A DNA stretch of 64,000 nt from Bradyrhizobium diazoefficiens. GTDB taxonomy: Bacteria; Pseudomonadota; Alphaproteobacteria; Rhizobiales; Xanthobacteraceae. The translations under genes and the position numbers were made by a program. Location of the stretch: contig NZ_CP067102.1 in NCBI RefSeq assembly GCF_016616885.1, forward strand, positions 5,112,501 through 5,176,500, read 5' to 3'. Position 1 is the first letter of the stretch; every line of letters starts with the position of its first letter. Positions 33,208-43,288 of this stretch are shown in pieces. A model generated the notes under the pieces. The model was not told the origin of the DNA and searched no databases. It worked only from the letters and a program-made list of their open reading frames with translations.

Positions 33208-36200
33208 GTGAGAACGGGGAAAGATTGTTTCAAGGCGAACCGCTTGCGGGCCGCCCTGCTGACGTCGTCGGCGCTGGCCTTGGCCTGGGCACTCCCGGCC
33301 GCCGGGCCGGCCCGGGCCCAGGACGCGACCTGGCTGGCTACGCCGGGCTCGGGCGACTTCAATACCGGCGCCAACTGGGACACGGGCACGGTGCCGACCA
33401 GCACCGCCTTTTTCGGTGCCTCTTCCACGACCGGCCTGACGATTTCGGCCGGCACCACGGTCGACGGCTGGACCCTCAATGCCGGCGGGCCAGCCTATAC
33501 GTTCACCATCAATCAGGCTCTCAATTTTTTCGGCGCCGGCATCGACATCCAGGGCGGCAGCGCCACCATCACTAACAACAGCAACCTGCTTTTTTACAAC
33601 TCCAGCACGGCCGGCAGCGCCGCCATCGCCAACAACGGGGCCCTCAATTTCTCCATCACCAGCACGGCCGGCAGCGCCACCATCACCAACAACAATTACC
33701 TGTCCTTCGACGGCACCAGTTCGGCCGGCAGCGCCACCATCACCAACAACAGCATCCTGTATTTCTACAACACCAGCACCGCCGGCAACGCCACCATCGC
33801 CAACAACAGCGTCCTGTATTTCTTCGACTCCAGCACGGCCGGCAACGCCACCATCACCAACAACATCAACTTCTTGGAGTTCTACAACACCAGCACGGCC
33901 GGCAATGCCACCATCACCAACAACGGCGGCCTGAATTTCTACGACACCAGCACGGCCGGCAACGCCACCATCACCAACAACAGCTTCCTGCATTTCTACA
34001 GCACCAGCACGGCCGGCAGCGCCACCATCACCAACACCAGCCACCTGTATTTCAACGACACCAGCACGGCCGGCAACGCCACCATCACCAACAACAGCTT
34101 CCTGTATTTCTACAACTCCGGCACGGCCGGCAACGCCACCATCACCAACAACAATTACCTGTCTTTCAATGACGCCAGCACGGCCGGCAGCGCCACCATC
34201 ACCAACAACAGCGGCCTGCATTTCAGCGGCACCAGCACCGCCGGCAGCGCCACCATTATCAACAACGCCGGTGGCACGGTCGATTTCTCCGGCGGCACCG
34301 GCCCGAACGGCGACAACAAGCTCAGCGCCGGCTCGATCGCGGGCGCCGGCAACTATATCCTCGGGGCGAACGAACTGACGGTCGGTTCGAACGATCTTTC
34401 GACCGAGGTGAGCGGCGTCATCTTCGGCGCCGGCGGCTCGCTGGTCAAGACCGGCACCGGCACGCTGACGCTGTCGGGCATCAATACTTATACCGGCGGC
34501 ACCACGATTTCCACCGGCACGCTGCAACTTGGCAATGGCGGCGGGACCGGCTCGATTGCCGGCAATGTCGTCAACAACGGCGTGTTCGCCTTCAACCGCA
34601 CCGGGACACTGACGCTCGCCGGCGACATCTCGGGCAGCGGCGCTGTCCAGCAGATCGGTGCGGGCACCACCATCCTCACCGGAAACAACACCTACAGCGG
34701 CGGCACCACGATTTCCGCCGGCACGCTGCAACTCGGGAATGGCGGCGCGACCGGCTCGATCGTCGGCAACGTCGTCAACGACGGCGTGCTCGCCTTCAAC
34801 CGCACCGGGACGCTGACGCTTGCCGGCGATATCTCGGGCAGCGGCGCGGTGCAGCAGATCGGTACGGGCACGACGATCCTGACCGGCACGAACAGCTACA
34901 CAGGGGATACCACCGTTTCCGGCGGCACGCTGCAGTTCGGCGACGGCAGTTCGGGCGGCGGCAATTCTCTTGGCGGCAACCTCACCGTGACCAGCGGCAC
35001 GCTGGCGATCCAGACTCCGGCGACGCTGAACGTCGCGCAGACGGTGACCTTTGCCGACAACACCGCTTTGTCGATCATCGCCGGCGCGAGCAGCCCGGCG
35101 CTGTCCGCCGACCGCGTCGCGATCGGCAACGGCGTCGCCTTCAACATCAGCGGCATCAGCGATGCGAGCCAGCTCGACAAGGTGCTGATCGACACCACGT
35201 CGGGGATCAGCGGCGACTTCGCCGCTGTCACCGTCGGCGGCTTCAGCGGCACGGTGGACTATCTCACCGTGTCCACCCACAAATCGGCGGACAGCCTGCA
35301 ATATCTCGCCAGCTACGGCTTGAGCTGGACCGCCGGCAACGATCTCGCCCATGGAACCTTCACGCTCACCAACACCGCCGACAGCTTCACGGTCGGGACC
35401 GCGCTCGCCGACCAGGCGGCGAACGCAGCGACCGGATGGAACGGCACCTCGCTGACCAAGGCCGGCGCGGGCACGCTGATTCTGACGGCGGACAATACTT
35501 ACAGCGGCGGCACCACGATCAACGCCGGCACGCTGCAGCTCGGCAATGGCGGCACGGCTGGATCGATCCTGGGCGCCGTAACCGTGGGTGCGAGCGGCAC
35601 GTTCGATGTCGTCAACGCCGATACCAGCGGCATCACCAGCATCTCGAACAGCGGGCACACGTATTTCCGCAACGGCACGAGCGCCGGCAGCGCCACCATC
35701 ACCAACAACAACTTGGTGCAGTTCAACGACACCAGCACCGCCGGCAGCGCCGCGATCACCAACAACACCGCTACGTTTTTTTATGACGGTTCTTCGGCCG
35801 GCAGCGCGACCATCGCCAACTATGCCTCTCTGTACTTCTACAACTCCAGCACGGCCGGCAGCGCCACCGTCACCAACAACGGCTACCTGGGTTTCTACAG
35901 CACCAGCACGGCCGGCAGCGCCACCATTACTAACAACAATTACCTGTATTTCACCGGCACCAGCACCGCCGGCAGCGCCGCGATCACCAATAACACCGCT
36001 ACGCTTTTTTATGACGGTTCTTCGGCCGGCAGCGCGACCATCACCAACTATGCCCTTCTGTACTTCTACAACTCCAGCACGGCCGGCAGCGCAGCGATCA
36101 CCAACAACGGCAGCCTGGGTTTCTTCAACACCAGCACGGCCGGCAGCGCCACCATCACCAACAACAACAACCTGGGTTTCTACAGCACCAGCATGGCCGG

Positions 36201-38205
36201 CAGCGCCACCATCACTAACAACAATTACCTGTATTTCAACGACACCAGCACCGCCGGCAACGCCACCATTATCAACAACGCCGGTGGCACGGTCGATTTC
36301 TCTGGCAGCATCGGCCCGAACGGCGACAACAAGCTCAGCGCCGGCTCGATCGCGGGCGCCGGCAACTATATCCTCGGCGCCAACGAACTGACGGTCGGCT
36401 CGAACGATCTTTCGACAGAGGTGAGCGGCATCATCTCGGGCGTCGGCGGCTCGCTGGTCAAGACCAGCACCGGCACGCTGACGCTGTCGGGCATCAACAC
36501 CTATACCGGCGCGACCACGGTGAATGGCGGCACCCTGGCGGTGAATAGCGATATCACGGCTTCGAGCGGCGTTACCGTGAACGGCGGCGGCACGCTCGGC
36601 GGCACCGGCCAATTGCCGACAACCGTCATCAACAGCGGCGGCACGCTGGCGCCGGGCAATTCGATCGGCACCATCACCGTCAGCGGCAACCTGACCTTCA
36701 ATGCCGGCAGCTTCTACACCGTCGAAGTCTCGCCGAGTGCCGCCGACCGTACCAATGTCACCGGCACCGCGACCTTGACCGGCGCCACGGTGCAAGCGGT
36801 GGCCTTGCCAGGCAGCTTCCGCGCGCAGACCTATACCATCCTGAACGCGACCGGCGGATTCGGCGGCACCCAGTTCGCCGGCATCACCGGCAGCAGCTTC
36901 GCCCCCGGCGCCCGCAATCCGCACCTGACCTACGACGCGAACGACGTCTATCTGGTGCTCGATCCCGGCACGCTGCAGCTTTCGCCCGGCGCCAGCGGCA
37001 ACCAGACCAGTGTCGCCGGCGCCATCAACAATTTCGTCGAGAACGGCGGCACGCCGCCGGCCGGCTTCGACGTGCTGCTGAACATGAGCGGTTCGCAGCA
37101 GGCGAACGCGCTCAACCAGGTGTCGGGGCAACCCGGCGCCGGCAGCGCGCAGGCTTCGTTCAACGCCATGCAACAGTTTTTGGGCATGCTCGATCCGCTC
37201 GGTGGCGGCAGCACGGACGGCGAGCGCGGCACGAGTGGCGGTGCTGCGGACGGCGGCGCGTTGGGCTACGCCGCCACCGCTCAGGATGGCGCGAGGGTGC
37301 GCGAGGCCTACGCCGCAGTGACGCCGCGCGGGGCCAGCGGCGAGGTCATCGACCGGCGCTGGGGCGTGTGGGCCTCCGGCTACGGCGGCGCCAGCACATT
37401 GAGCGGCAACGCAGCGACTGGTTCGAGCTCCACCACCAGCCGCATCTACGGCACCGTGGTCGGTGCAGACTATCGTCTCTCGCCGGACACGCTGCTCGGC
37501 TTCGCGCTCGGCGGCGCAGGCTTCAACTTCTCGGTGGCGGATGCGCTCGGCGGCGGCCGTGCCGATGTCTTCCAGGCCGGCCTCTATGCCCACCACAATT
37601 TTGGGCCCGCCTATGTGTCGGCGGCTCTCGCCTATGGCTGGCAGGACGTCACCACCGATCGCACCGTGACGGTCTCGGGCACCGACAGACTGACCGCGAA
37701 CTTCAAGGCCAGCACCTCCTCAGGCCGTCTGGAAACGGGCTGGCGGTTCGTCCCGTTGCCTGCGTCTACCTTTGGCGTGACGCCCTACGCGGCCGTGCAG
37801 GCCACAACCTTCCACCTGCCCGGTTACGGCGAGACCGCGATCGTCGGCAGCAACCAGTTCGCGCTGTCCTACACCGCGCAGGACACCACCAATATCCGCA
37901 CCGAGCTCGGCGGGCGCACCGACCAGCGCTTCCTGGTCGACGACGGCGTGCTCACCTTGCGCGGCCGGCTCGCCTGGGCCCACGACACCAACACCAACCG
38001 CCTCGTCAGTGCCGCCTTCCAGACGCTGCCGGGCGCGGCCTTCACGGTCAACGGCGCGCGACCTGCCGCAGATTCCGCGCTCGTCAGCGGCCGCGCGGAA
38101 ATGAAATGGCGAAACGGTCTGTCGCTCGCGGGCACGGTTGAGGGCGAGTTCTCCCGCAGCACGCAGACTTACACGGGGAAAGGCACGGTGCGTTATGAGT
38201 GGTAG
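33208..38205 (+). CDS. Repeat-rich autotransporter adhesin-like protein (1665 aa)
   Basis: A type V secreted protein. A GTG start follows GGGGGAA. The signal peptide covers about residues 1-37 (cleavage PARA/Q). Two blocks of 19-residue units of the form SATITNNxxLxFxxTSTAG (residues 118-346 with 12 units, 828-1017 with 10) should form beta-helix rungs. Autotransporter-associated strand repeats (LVKTGTGTLTLSGINTYTGGTT) lie at about 410-570 and 1075-1115. The outer-membrane beta-barrel is about 1386-1665 and ends in GTVRYEW with a terminal aromatic residue. No protease or enzymatic motif is visible in the passenger; adhesion or surface coating is likely. Confidence 0.9.
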   Translation: MRTGKDCFKANRLRAALLTSSALALAWALPAAGPARAQDATWLATPGSGDFNTGANWDTGTVPTSTAFFGASSTTGLTISAGTTVDGWTLNAGGPAYTFTINQALNFFGAGIDIQGGSATITNNSNLLFYNSSTAGSAAIANNGALNFSITSTAGSATITNNNYLSFDGTSSAGSATITNNSILYFYNTSTAGNATIANNSVLYFFDSSTAGNATITNNINFLEFYNTSTAGNATITNNGGLNFYDTSTAGNATITNNSFLHFYSTSTAGSATITNTSHLYFNDTSTAGNATITNNSFLYFYNSGTAGNATITNNNYLSFNDASTAGSATITNNSGLHFSGTSTAGSATIINNAGGTVDFSGGTGPNGDNKLSAGSIAGAGNYILGANELTVGSNDLSTEVSGVIFGAGGSLVKTGTGTLTLSGINTYTGGTTISTGTLQLGNGGGTGSIAGNVVNNGVFAFNRTGTLTLAGDISGSGAVQQIGAGTTILTGNNTYSGGTTISAGTLQLGNGGATGSIVGNVVNDGVLAFNRTGTLTLAGDISGSGAVQQIGTGTTILTGTNSYTGDTTVSGGTLQFGDGSSGGGNSLGGNLTVTSGTLAIQTPATLNVAQTVTFADNTALSIIAGASSPALSADRVAIGNGVAFNISGISDASQLDKVLIDTTSGISGDFAAVTVGGFSGTVDYLTVSTHKSADSLQYLASYGLSWTAGNDLAHGTFTLTNTADSFTVGTALADQAANAATGWNGTSLTKAGAGTLILTADNTYSGGTTINAGTLQLGNGGTAGSILGAVTVGASGTFDVVNADTSGITSISNSGHTYFRNGTSAGSATITNNNLVQFNDTSTAGSAAITNNTATFFYDGSSAGSATIANYASLYFYNSSTAGSATVTNNGYLGFYSTSTAGSATITNNNYLYFTGTSTAGSAAITNNTATLFYDGSSAGSATITNYALLYFYNSSTAGSAAITNNGSLGFFNTSTAGSATITNNNNLGFYSTSMAGSATITNNNYLYFNDTSTAGNATIINNAGGTVDFSGSIGPNGDNKLSAGSIAGAGNYILGANELTVGSNDLSTEVSGIISGVGGSLVKTSTGTLTLSGINTYTGATTVNGGTLAVNSDITASSGVTVNGGGTLGGTGQLPTTVINSGGTLAPGNSIGTITVSGNLTFNAGSFYTVEVSPSAADRTNVTGTATLTGATVQAVALPGSFRAQTYTILNATGGFGGTQFAGITGSSFAPGARNPHLTYDANDVYLVLDPGTLQLSPGASGNQTSVAGAINNFVENGGTPPAGFDVLLNMSGSQQANALNQVSGQPGAGSAQASFNAMQQFLGMLDPLGGGSTDGERGTSGGAADGGALGYAATAQDGARVREAYAAVTPRGASGEVIDRRWGVWASGYGGASTLSGNAATGSSSTTSRIYGTVVGADYRLSPDTLLGFALGGAGFNFSVADALGGGRADVFQAGLYAHHNFGPAYVSAALAYGWQDVTTDRTVTVSGTDRLTANFKASTSSGRLETGWRFVPLPASTFGVTPYAAVQATTFHLPGYGETAIVGSNQFALSYTAQDTTNIRTELGGRTDQRFLVDDGVLTLRGRLAWAHDTNTNRLVSAAFQTLPGAAFTVNGARPAADSALVSGRAEMKWRNGLSLAGTVEGEFSRSTQTYTGKGTVRYEW
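33559..34245 (+). repeat. Tandem 57-base coding repeat, block 1 (12 units)
   Basis: Twelve consecutive units, eleven of 57 bases and one of 60, each coding SATITNNxxLxFxxTSTAG with small variation. AGCGCCACCATCACCAACAAC is the most constant part. The unit length in residues (19) fits one turn of a right-handed beta-helix. Confidence 0.9.
34483..34890 (+). repeat. Tandem 204-base coding repeat (two copies)
   Basis: Two adjacent 68-codon copies of the autotransporter strand module, from NTYTGGTTISTGTLQLGNGG to GTTILTGN, nearly identical in protein and DNA. A partial third copy follows (NSYTGDTTVSGGTLQ). Homogeneity suggests recent duplication. Confidence 0.85.
35689..36258 (+). repeat. Tandem 57-base coding repeat, block 2 (10 units)
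   Basis: Ten units of exactly 57 bases. Units 2-3 and 6-7 share a rarer type (NNTATFFYDGSSAG then NYxxLYFYNSSTAG), which shows a 228-base, four-unit duplication inside the block. Both blocks are followed by the same GTVDFSG...TGTLTLSG module, at 34246-34510 and 36259-36528. Confidence 0.9.
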
Positions 38206-38309
38206 GTGCGTGCCCGACGGTGCAATTCATGCCGCGCGCGAGGTGCCACGAGTTTTTTTTCGCCAGCGGGGCGATTCAACCAAGCCGCAGTTCGACTTAA
38301 GCACCGTCA

Positions 38310-38330
38310 CCGCCGGCAACGCGCCGGCGG
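38310..38330. terminator. GC hairpin between convergent autotransporter and binding-protein genes
   Basis: CCGCCGGC, a 5-base loop and GCCGGCGG form an 8-pair stem in the 186-base convergent gap. It has no T-run on either side, so termination is only suggested by its position. Confidence 0.35.
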
Positions 38331-38391
38331 CGGTTCTACTGTGCATGGGGTTGTTTTGCGGAAATCGCGTTGCCGGGGTGGCCGCAGCCCC

Positions 38392-39516
38392 TCACCTTCC
38401 TGTCTTCACCTTCGTCCACAGCCGGTTGATGACCCGCTGCGTCGCCGGATCTCGCGCGGTGATGACGAACAGTTTTGCCAGCGTGGCGTCGTCCGGATAG
38501 ATGTTCTTGTCGTTCAGGATTTTCGGATCGACCAGCTTCTGGCTGGCGAGGTTGCCGTTGGCGTAGGACAAAAAGTCCGAGTTCTTGGCGGCGACGTCCG
38601 GGCGATAGAGATAGTTGATCAGCTCGTAGGCCTCTTTGACGTTCTTGGCATCCGCGGGGATCGCGAGATTGTCGAAGAACATCTGCGCGCCCTCTTTCGG
38701 GATCGCGTAGCCGATCTCGATGCCGCTGCCATTGTCTTTCTTGGCTTCCGCGGCACGAGCGCGGGCCTGCATGATGTCGCCGGACCAGCCGACCACGAAG
38801 CAGATCTCGCCGGTGGCGAGCGCGCTCAGATATTCGGACGAATGAAATTTCCGCACGGACGGGCGGACTTTTGCGACGGCGTCGGCGGCCTTCTCCAGGT
38901 CGGCCTGCTTGGTCGAATTCGGATCGAGCCCGAGATAGTTCAGCGCCGCCGGAAAGATGTCGTCGGCGGAGTCGAGCATGTGGACGCCACAGTCTTTGAA
39001 CTTGGCCAGGTTCTCCGGCTTGAAGACGATGTCCCAGCTGTCGATCTTGGCGTCGGGCCCAAGGATCTGCTTCACCTTGGCGACGTTGTAGCCGATGCCG
39101 GTCGTGCCCCACATGTAGTTCGCGGCAAAATCGTTGCCGGGATCGTAGGTCGAAAGATTCTTGGTCACCATCGACCAGGCGTTGGCCAAATTCGGCAGCT
39201 TCGACTTGTCGAGCTTCTGGAAGATGTTCGCCTTGATCTGGCGCTGCAGGAAATAGGCGGTGGGCACCACGACGTCGTAGCCGGACTTGCCGGCCATCAG
39301 GCGCGTCTCCAGCGTCTCGTTGGCATCGAACGTGTCGTAGACGACCTTGATGCCGGTCTCCTTGGTGAAGGCCTCAAGGACGTCGGGCGCCATGTAGTTC
39401 GACCAATTGTAGAAGTTGACGACCCGCTCCTCGGCCCCCGCTCCTTGCGAGAGGAACGTCAGCGCTGCGGCGATTGCAAAACCAAGGCAAGCCCTGAAAC
39501 GGCTGACGTTCGTCAT
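38392..39516 (-). CDS. Polyamine (putrescine/spermidine) ABC transporter binding protein (374 aa)
   Basis: A PotD/PotF-type periplasmic binding protein. Signal peptide residues about 1-28 (ending GAGAEE), then VVNFYNWSNYMAPDVLEAF, the family's N-terminal strand, and the conserved GKSGYDVVVPTAYFL and PKEGAQMFFDNLAIP segments. It lies 5 bases after the aminotransferase gene. No permease or ATPase genes are adjacent, so the rest of the transporter is elsewhere. A remnant of a paralog's 3' end lies at 30893. Confidence 0.92.
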   Translation of the reverse strand: MTNVSRFRACLGFAIAAALTFLSQGAGAEERVVNFYNWSNYMAPDVLEAFTKETGIKVVYDTFDANETLETRLMAGKSGYDVVVPTAYFLQRQIKANIFQKLDKSKLPNLANAWSMVTKNLSTYDPGNDFAANYMWGTTGIGYNVAKVKQILGPDAKIDSWDIVFKPENLAKFKDCGVHMLDSADDIFPAALNYLGLDPNSTKQADLEKAADAVAKVRPSVRKFHSSEYLSALATGEICFVVGWSGDIMQARARAAEAKKDNGSGIEIGYAIPKEGAQMFFDNLAIPADAKNVKEAYELINYLYRPDVAAKNSDFLSYANGNLASQKLVDPKILNDKNIYPDDATLAKLFVITARDPATQRVINRLWTKVKTGR

Positions 39517-39521
39517 CGTCC

Positions 39522-40700
39522 CTACCTCTTGCGTCCGCGCACCGCGTCCGACAGCCGCTCCAGCGCGGTGTCGAGCGTCTGGTCCTTCTTGGCGAAGCAG
39601 AAGCGGACCACCGAGGTCACCGGATCCTGTTCGTAGAACGCCGAGACCGGGATCGCGGCGACCTTGTAGTCTTTCACGATCCGCCAGCAGAAATCGGCAT
39701 CGCTCTCGTTGAGCCCGAGCGGCGACAGGTCGACGGTGAGGAAGTAGGTGCCCTGCGACTTCAGCACAGGAAAGCCGAGGCTCTCGAGCCCCTTGGTCAG
39801 GCGGTCCCTGCTTCGCGTCAGATCCTGGCGCATCGACAGGAAGTACTCGTCGGGCTTGCCGAGGCCGTAGGCGACGGCGGCCTGGAGGTTCGGCGCGGTC
39901 GTGAAGGTCAGGAACTGGTGCACCTTGGCGGCGACGCGCAAGAGCGGCGGTGCGGCGCAGACGAAGCCGATCTTCCAGCCCGTCAGCGAGAAGATCTTGC
40001 CCGCCGAGCCGACCTTGATGGTGCGGTCGCGCATGCCGGGAATGGTAATCAGCGGGATGTGCTTGTGCTCGCAGAAGGTGACGTGCTCCCAGACCTCGTC
40101 GCAGATCGCGATGACGTCGAACTCCTGGCAGTAGCGCGCCAGCAGCTCAAGGTCCTCGCGCGGATAGACCACCGCGGAGGGATTCAGGGGGTTGTTGAAC
40201 AGCACCGCCTTGGTCTTTGAATTGAAGACGCTTTTCAGCATGTCCTCATTCAGCCGCCAGTGCGGCGGCTCGAGCCGCACCAGGCGCGGAATGCCGCCGG
40301 CCTGGCGGATGATCGGCAGATAGGAATCATAGACCGGCTGGAAGCAGACCACCTCGTCGCCGGGCTGCACCACCGACAGGATCGCCGAGGTCAGCGCCTC
40401 GGTGCCGCCGGAGGTCACCATCACCTCGCTCATCGGATCGAGCTTGAGGCCGTGCCAATGGCCGTAATGGGTCGCGATCGCCTGGCGCAGCTCCGGGATG
40501 CCCATCATCGACGGATACTGGTTGTAGCCGTTGAGCGAGGCGTCGGCGGCTGCGCGGCGGATGTCCTCAGGGCCTGGATCATCAGGGAAGCCCTGGCCGA
40601 GATTGATGGCGTTGTTGTCGCGCGCGGCCTGCGACATCGCCTCGAAGATGGTGACGGGAAGGTCGGCGAAGACCTTGTTCAGCGAAGAGCTCTTGGTCAT
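39522..40700 (-). CDS. PLP-dependent aminotransferase, class I/II (392 aa)
   Basis: Fold-type I aminotransferase. The PLP lysine is in VGSAGKIFSLTGWKIGF (about residue 239), with the conserved NPLNPSA and YQPVYDSY-like blocks before it. The pattern resembles the methionine/kynurenine-aminotransferase-like group, but specificity is not readable. The start MTKSSSLNK follows the rhodanese stop by 7 bases; a TTG six codons upstream is less likely. It shares an operon with the rhodanese and polyamine-binding genes. Confidence 0.9.
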   Translation of the reverse strand: MTKSSSLNKVFADLPVTIFEAMSQAARDNNAINLGQGFPDDPGPEDIRRAAADASLNGYNQYPSMMGIPELRQAIATHYGHWHGLKLDPMSEVMVTSGGTEALTSAILSVVQPGDEVVCFQPVYDSYLPIIRQAGGIPRLVRLEPPHWRLNEDMLKSVFNSKTKAVLFNNPLNPSAVVYPREDLELLARYCQEFDVIAICDEVWEHVTFCEHKHIPLITIPGMRDRTIKVGSAGKIFSLTGWKIGFVCAAPPLLRVAAKVHQFLTFTTAPNLQAAVAYGLGKPDEYFLSMRQDLTRSRDRLTKGLESLGFPVLKSQGTYFLTVDLSPLGLNESDADFCWRIVKDYKVAAIPVSAFYEQDPVTSVVRFCFAKKDQTLDTALERLSDAVRGRKR

Positions 40701-40707
40701 CGCGACG

Positions 40708-41034
40708 TTAGCCGCCAACCTTGCTGGGGAGACCCGCCGCCTTCCAGCCCAGCATGCCGCCGGCCAGATGCTTGTCGTAAGGCAGGCCCGCGGCCTGGGC
40801 GGCGAGCGAGGCGGTCACCGAGCGCTTGCCCGAGCGGCAGGCGAACACGACCTCCTTGCCTTGCGGATCGGGGATCGCCTTGGGTTCGAAGGTCGAGAGC
40901 GGCACGACGACACCGTAAGGGTAAGCCTCGGCCTCGACCTCGTTCGGCTCACGGACGTCGACGAGCAGATAGCGGCCCTCCGCAACACCCTTGGAAACCT
41001 CCTCGGGGGTCAGATCCTGTACTTGATTTGCCAC
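40708..41034 (-). CDS. Single-domain rhodanese-like protein (108 aa)
   Basis: A GlpE-like sulfurtransferase domain. The catalytic loop is ACRSGKRS with the persulfide-forming Cys near residue 68; the substrate end motif is GGMLGWKAAGLP. Translation most likely starts at GTG 41034, where GGAGG is 8 bases upstream, and not at the 27-codon longer frame. It is the first gene of the minus-strand trio. The acceptor of sulfur is unknown. Confidence 0.88.
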   Translation of the reverse strand: MANQVQDLTPEEVSKGVAEGRYLLVDVREPNEVEAEAYPYGVVVPLSTFEPKAIPDPQGKEVVFACRSGKRSVTASLAAQAAGLPYDKHLAGGMLGWKAAGLPSKVGG

Positions 41035-41205
41035 ATCATCCTCCAACGTCGCGGGGCGCTTGCCGGGGCGATCCCGGCCGGCGGGCAACCTCGCCTCTCG
41101 GCATGCGAAAATCAAGCGCTACAAAGGCTTGAGCTGCCTTGCGCAAGTTAAAGCTAAATCGCAGCGACTTGAAGCGCGCTTTGAATCCGGCGCTAGATCG
41201 TGGCC

Positions 41206-43134
41206 TTAAATCGTCACCTGCGTGCCGACCTCGACGACGCGGCCGCTCGGGATCTGGAAATAGTCGGTGGCATCGTTGGCGGAGCGGCTGAGCGAGATGA
41301 ACAGCCTGTCCTGCCAGCGCGGCATGCCGGAATGGGCGGCGGGCTTGAGCGCCCTCCGCGACAGGAAGAACGAGGTCGACATGATGTCGAACTGCCAGCC
41401 GAGCTTGCGGGCGATGGCGAGCGCCTTCGGCACGTTGGGCGATTCCATGAAGCCGAACTTCAGCGTCACCTTGGAGAAGGTCGGGCTGATCTGCTCCAGC
41501 TTCACGCGCTCGGCCGGATCGATGCGCGGGGTCTGCGCGGTCTCGATGGTGAGAATGACATTCTTCTCGTGAAGCACTTTGTAGTGTTTCAGACTATGCA
41601 TCAGCGCAGTCGGCGCGCTCAGGGGATCGCTGGTCAGAAACACGGCGGTGCCGGGCACCCGCTGCGGCGGCCGCTTCTCCAGCATCGCCACGAGGTCGGC
41701 GAGCGGGAATTCGAGCTTGCGCGACTTCTCGAACAAGAGCCGGCTGCCGCGCCGCCATGTGTACATCAGGAGGATCATGAGGGCGCCGAGCGCGAGCGGC
41801 ACCCAGCCGCCCTCGAACACCTTGAGCAGATTGGCGGCGAGGAAGGTCAGGTCAAGGAACAGGAACGGCGCGATCAGGGCGGCCGCCCACAGCGGCGACC
41901 ACTTCCAGGCCTTCCAGATCACGACAAAGCCCATCATCCCCGTGACGACCATCGTCCCGGTCACGGAGATACCGTAGGCGGACGCCAGCGCACTGGAGGA
42001 GCGGAACAGCAGCACCATCATGATCACCGCAACCAGCAGCAGCTGGTTGATGCGCGGGATGAAGATCTGGCCGGAATGGGCTTCAGAGGTATGGCGAATT
42101 TCGAATCGGGGCAGCAGCCCAAGCTGGATCGCCTGCCGTGTCAGCGAATAGGCGCCGGTGATGACGGCCTGGCTCGCGATGACGGTGGCGGCGGTGGCCA
42201 GCACGACCATGCTGCCGCGGATGATGCCTTGCGGGAAGAGCTGGAAGAACGGGCTCTCGATCGCGCCTGGATCGCCGAGCACGAGAGCGCCCTGCCCCAG
42301 ATAGTTCAGCGCCAGCGACGGCAGCACGATGAACAGCCAGGCGGCCTGGATCGGCCGCTTGCCGAAATGGCCGAGATCGGCATAAAGCGCCTCGGCGCCG
42401 GTGACGGCCAGGAACACCGCACCAAGCGTCACGAAGCCGATGATGCCGTGGTGGAACATGAAGGACACGGCGTAGAACGGATTCAGCGCGAACAGCACCT
42501 GCGGCTGCGCGATGATCGGATGGATCGCCGCGACCGCGATCACCGCGAACCAGACGCACATCACGGGCCCGAAGAACGCCGCAACGCGGGCGGTGCCGCG
42601 CGATTGCACGGCAAACAGGAACACCAGGATCACCACCGTCAGCGGAACGATGTAGGGCTCGAACCGCAGCGTGACGTCCTTCATGCCTTCCAGGGCCGAC
42701 AGCACCGAGACCGCCGGCGTGATCACGGCATCGCCGTAGAACAACGCGCCGGAGATGATGCCGAGCAGGACGATGGTCGCCCCGCCGGTGCCGACCGCAC
42801 GCTGGGCCAGCGCCATCAAGGCCAGTGTGCCGCCCTCGCCGTTGTTGTCGGCGCGGAGCAGGATCACGACGTATTTGAGCGTCACCACGACGATCAGCGC
42901 CCACAGGATCAGGGACACCACGCCGAGGACAGCCGCCGAGGTCGGCGCGCCTTCCGCGCCAGAGGCCGCCATTACCGCCTCGCGGAACGCGTAGAGCGGG
43001 CTGGTACCGATGTCGCCATAGACCACGCCGATGCTGCCGAGCGTCAGCGCACCGAAACCGGCGGTTGTGTGGGCATCGCCACGCCCATTGGCCGCCACCG
43101 TTTCCGGGGCGGGAACTGCTACGTCACTTGTCAT
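41206..43134 (-). CDS. kup: Kup potassium uptake transporter, copy 1 (642 aa)
   Basis: A Kup/HAK/KT-type K+ (H+ symport) transporter. [21 protein letters not shown] is the family N-terminus; about 12 membrane helices occupy residues 30-475 and a cytosolic C-terminal domain the rest. It shares extended identity with the copy directly upstream (both end [12 protein letters not shown]), so the pair arose by tandem duplication. No independent regulatory feature is evident in the 154 bases between them. Confidence 0.95.
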   Translation of the reverse strand: MTSDVAVPAPETVAANGRGDAHTTAGFGALTLGSIGVVYGDIGTSPLYAFREAVMAASGAEGAPTSAAVLGVVSLILWALIVVVTLKYVVILLRADNNGEGGTLALMALAQRAVGTGGATIVLLGIISGALFYGDAVITPAVSVLSALEGMKDVTLRFEPYIVPLTVVILVFLFAVQSRGTARVAAFFGPVMCVWFAVIAVAAIHPIIAQPQVLFALNPFYAVSFMFHHGIIGFVTLGAVFLAVTGAEALYADLGHFGKRPIQAAWLFIVLPSLALNYLGQGALVLGDPGAIESPFFQLFPQGIIRGSMVVLATAATVIASQAVITGAYSLTRQAIQLGLLPRFEIRHTSEAHSGQIFIPRINQLLLVAVIMMVLLFRSSSALASAYGISVTGTMVVTGMMGFVVIWKAWKWSPLWAAALIAPFLFLDLTFLAANLLKVFEGGWVPLALGALMILLMYTWRRGSRLLFEKSRKLEFPLADLVAMLEKRPPQRVPGTAVFLTSDPLSAPTALMHSLKHYKVLHEKNVILTIETAQTPRIDPAERVKLEQISPTFSKVTLKFGFMESPNVPKALAIARKLGWQFDIMSTSFFLSRRALKPAAHSGMPRWQDRLFISLSRSANDATDYFQIPSGRVVEVGTQVTI

Positions 43135-43288
43135 GGGAGAGCCTGGTGGCCTCTAAAAATGCTTCACTGCACAACGGCGGAGGAGCGCGCGCGGCTTATA
43201 GTCCTGCGCTGATGGCATAGCCTAGCCCGATTTTGGGCCCTTGGCATGCAAATCCGCATGGGTCCGCAATTGCGTCCCGATGGAAGGT

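Noticed and set aside
33559..36258. Regular 57-base repeats considered as a CRISPR-like array
   Set aside because: There are no unique spacers of constant length between identical repeats; the whole unit repeats and is in frame inside a coding gene, and no cas genes are present.
33139..37596. A 1485-codon open frame antisense to the autotransporter, rich in VGDGGAAGRAG-like repeats
   Set aside because: It mirrors the repeat structure and G/C third-position bias of the true gene. It has no start signal, signal peptide or known domain, while the plus-strand frame has a signal peptide and a beta-barrel.
41200..43212. Long plus-strand frames opposite both kup genes
   Set aside because: Their products are His/Arg/Asp/Gln-rich shadows of membrane helices on the other strand; the Kup motifs are unambiguous on the minus strand.
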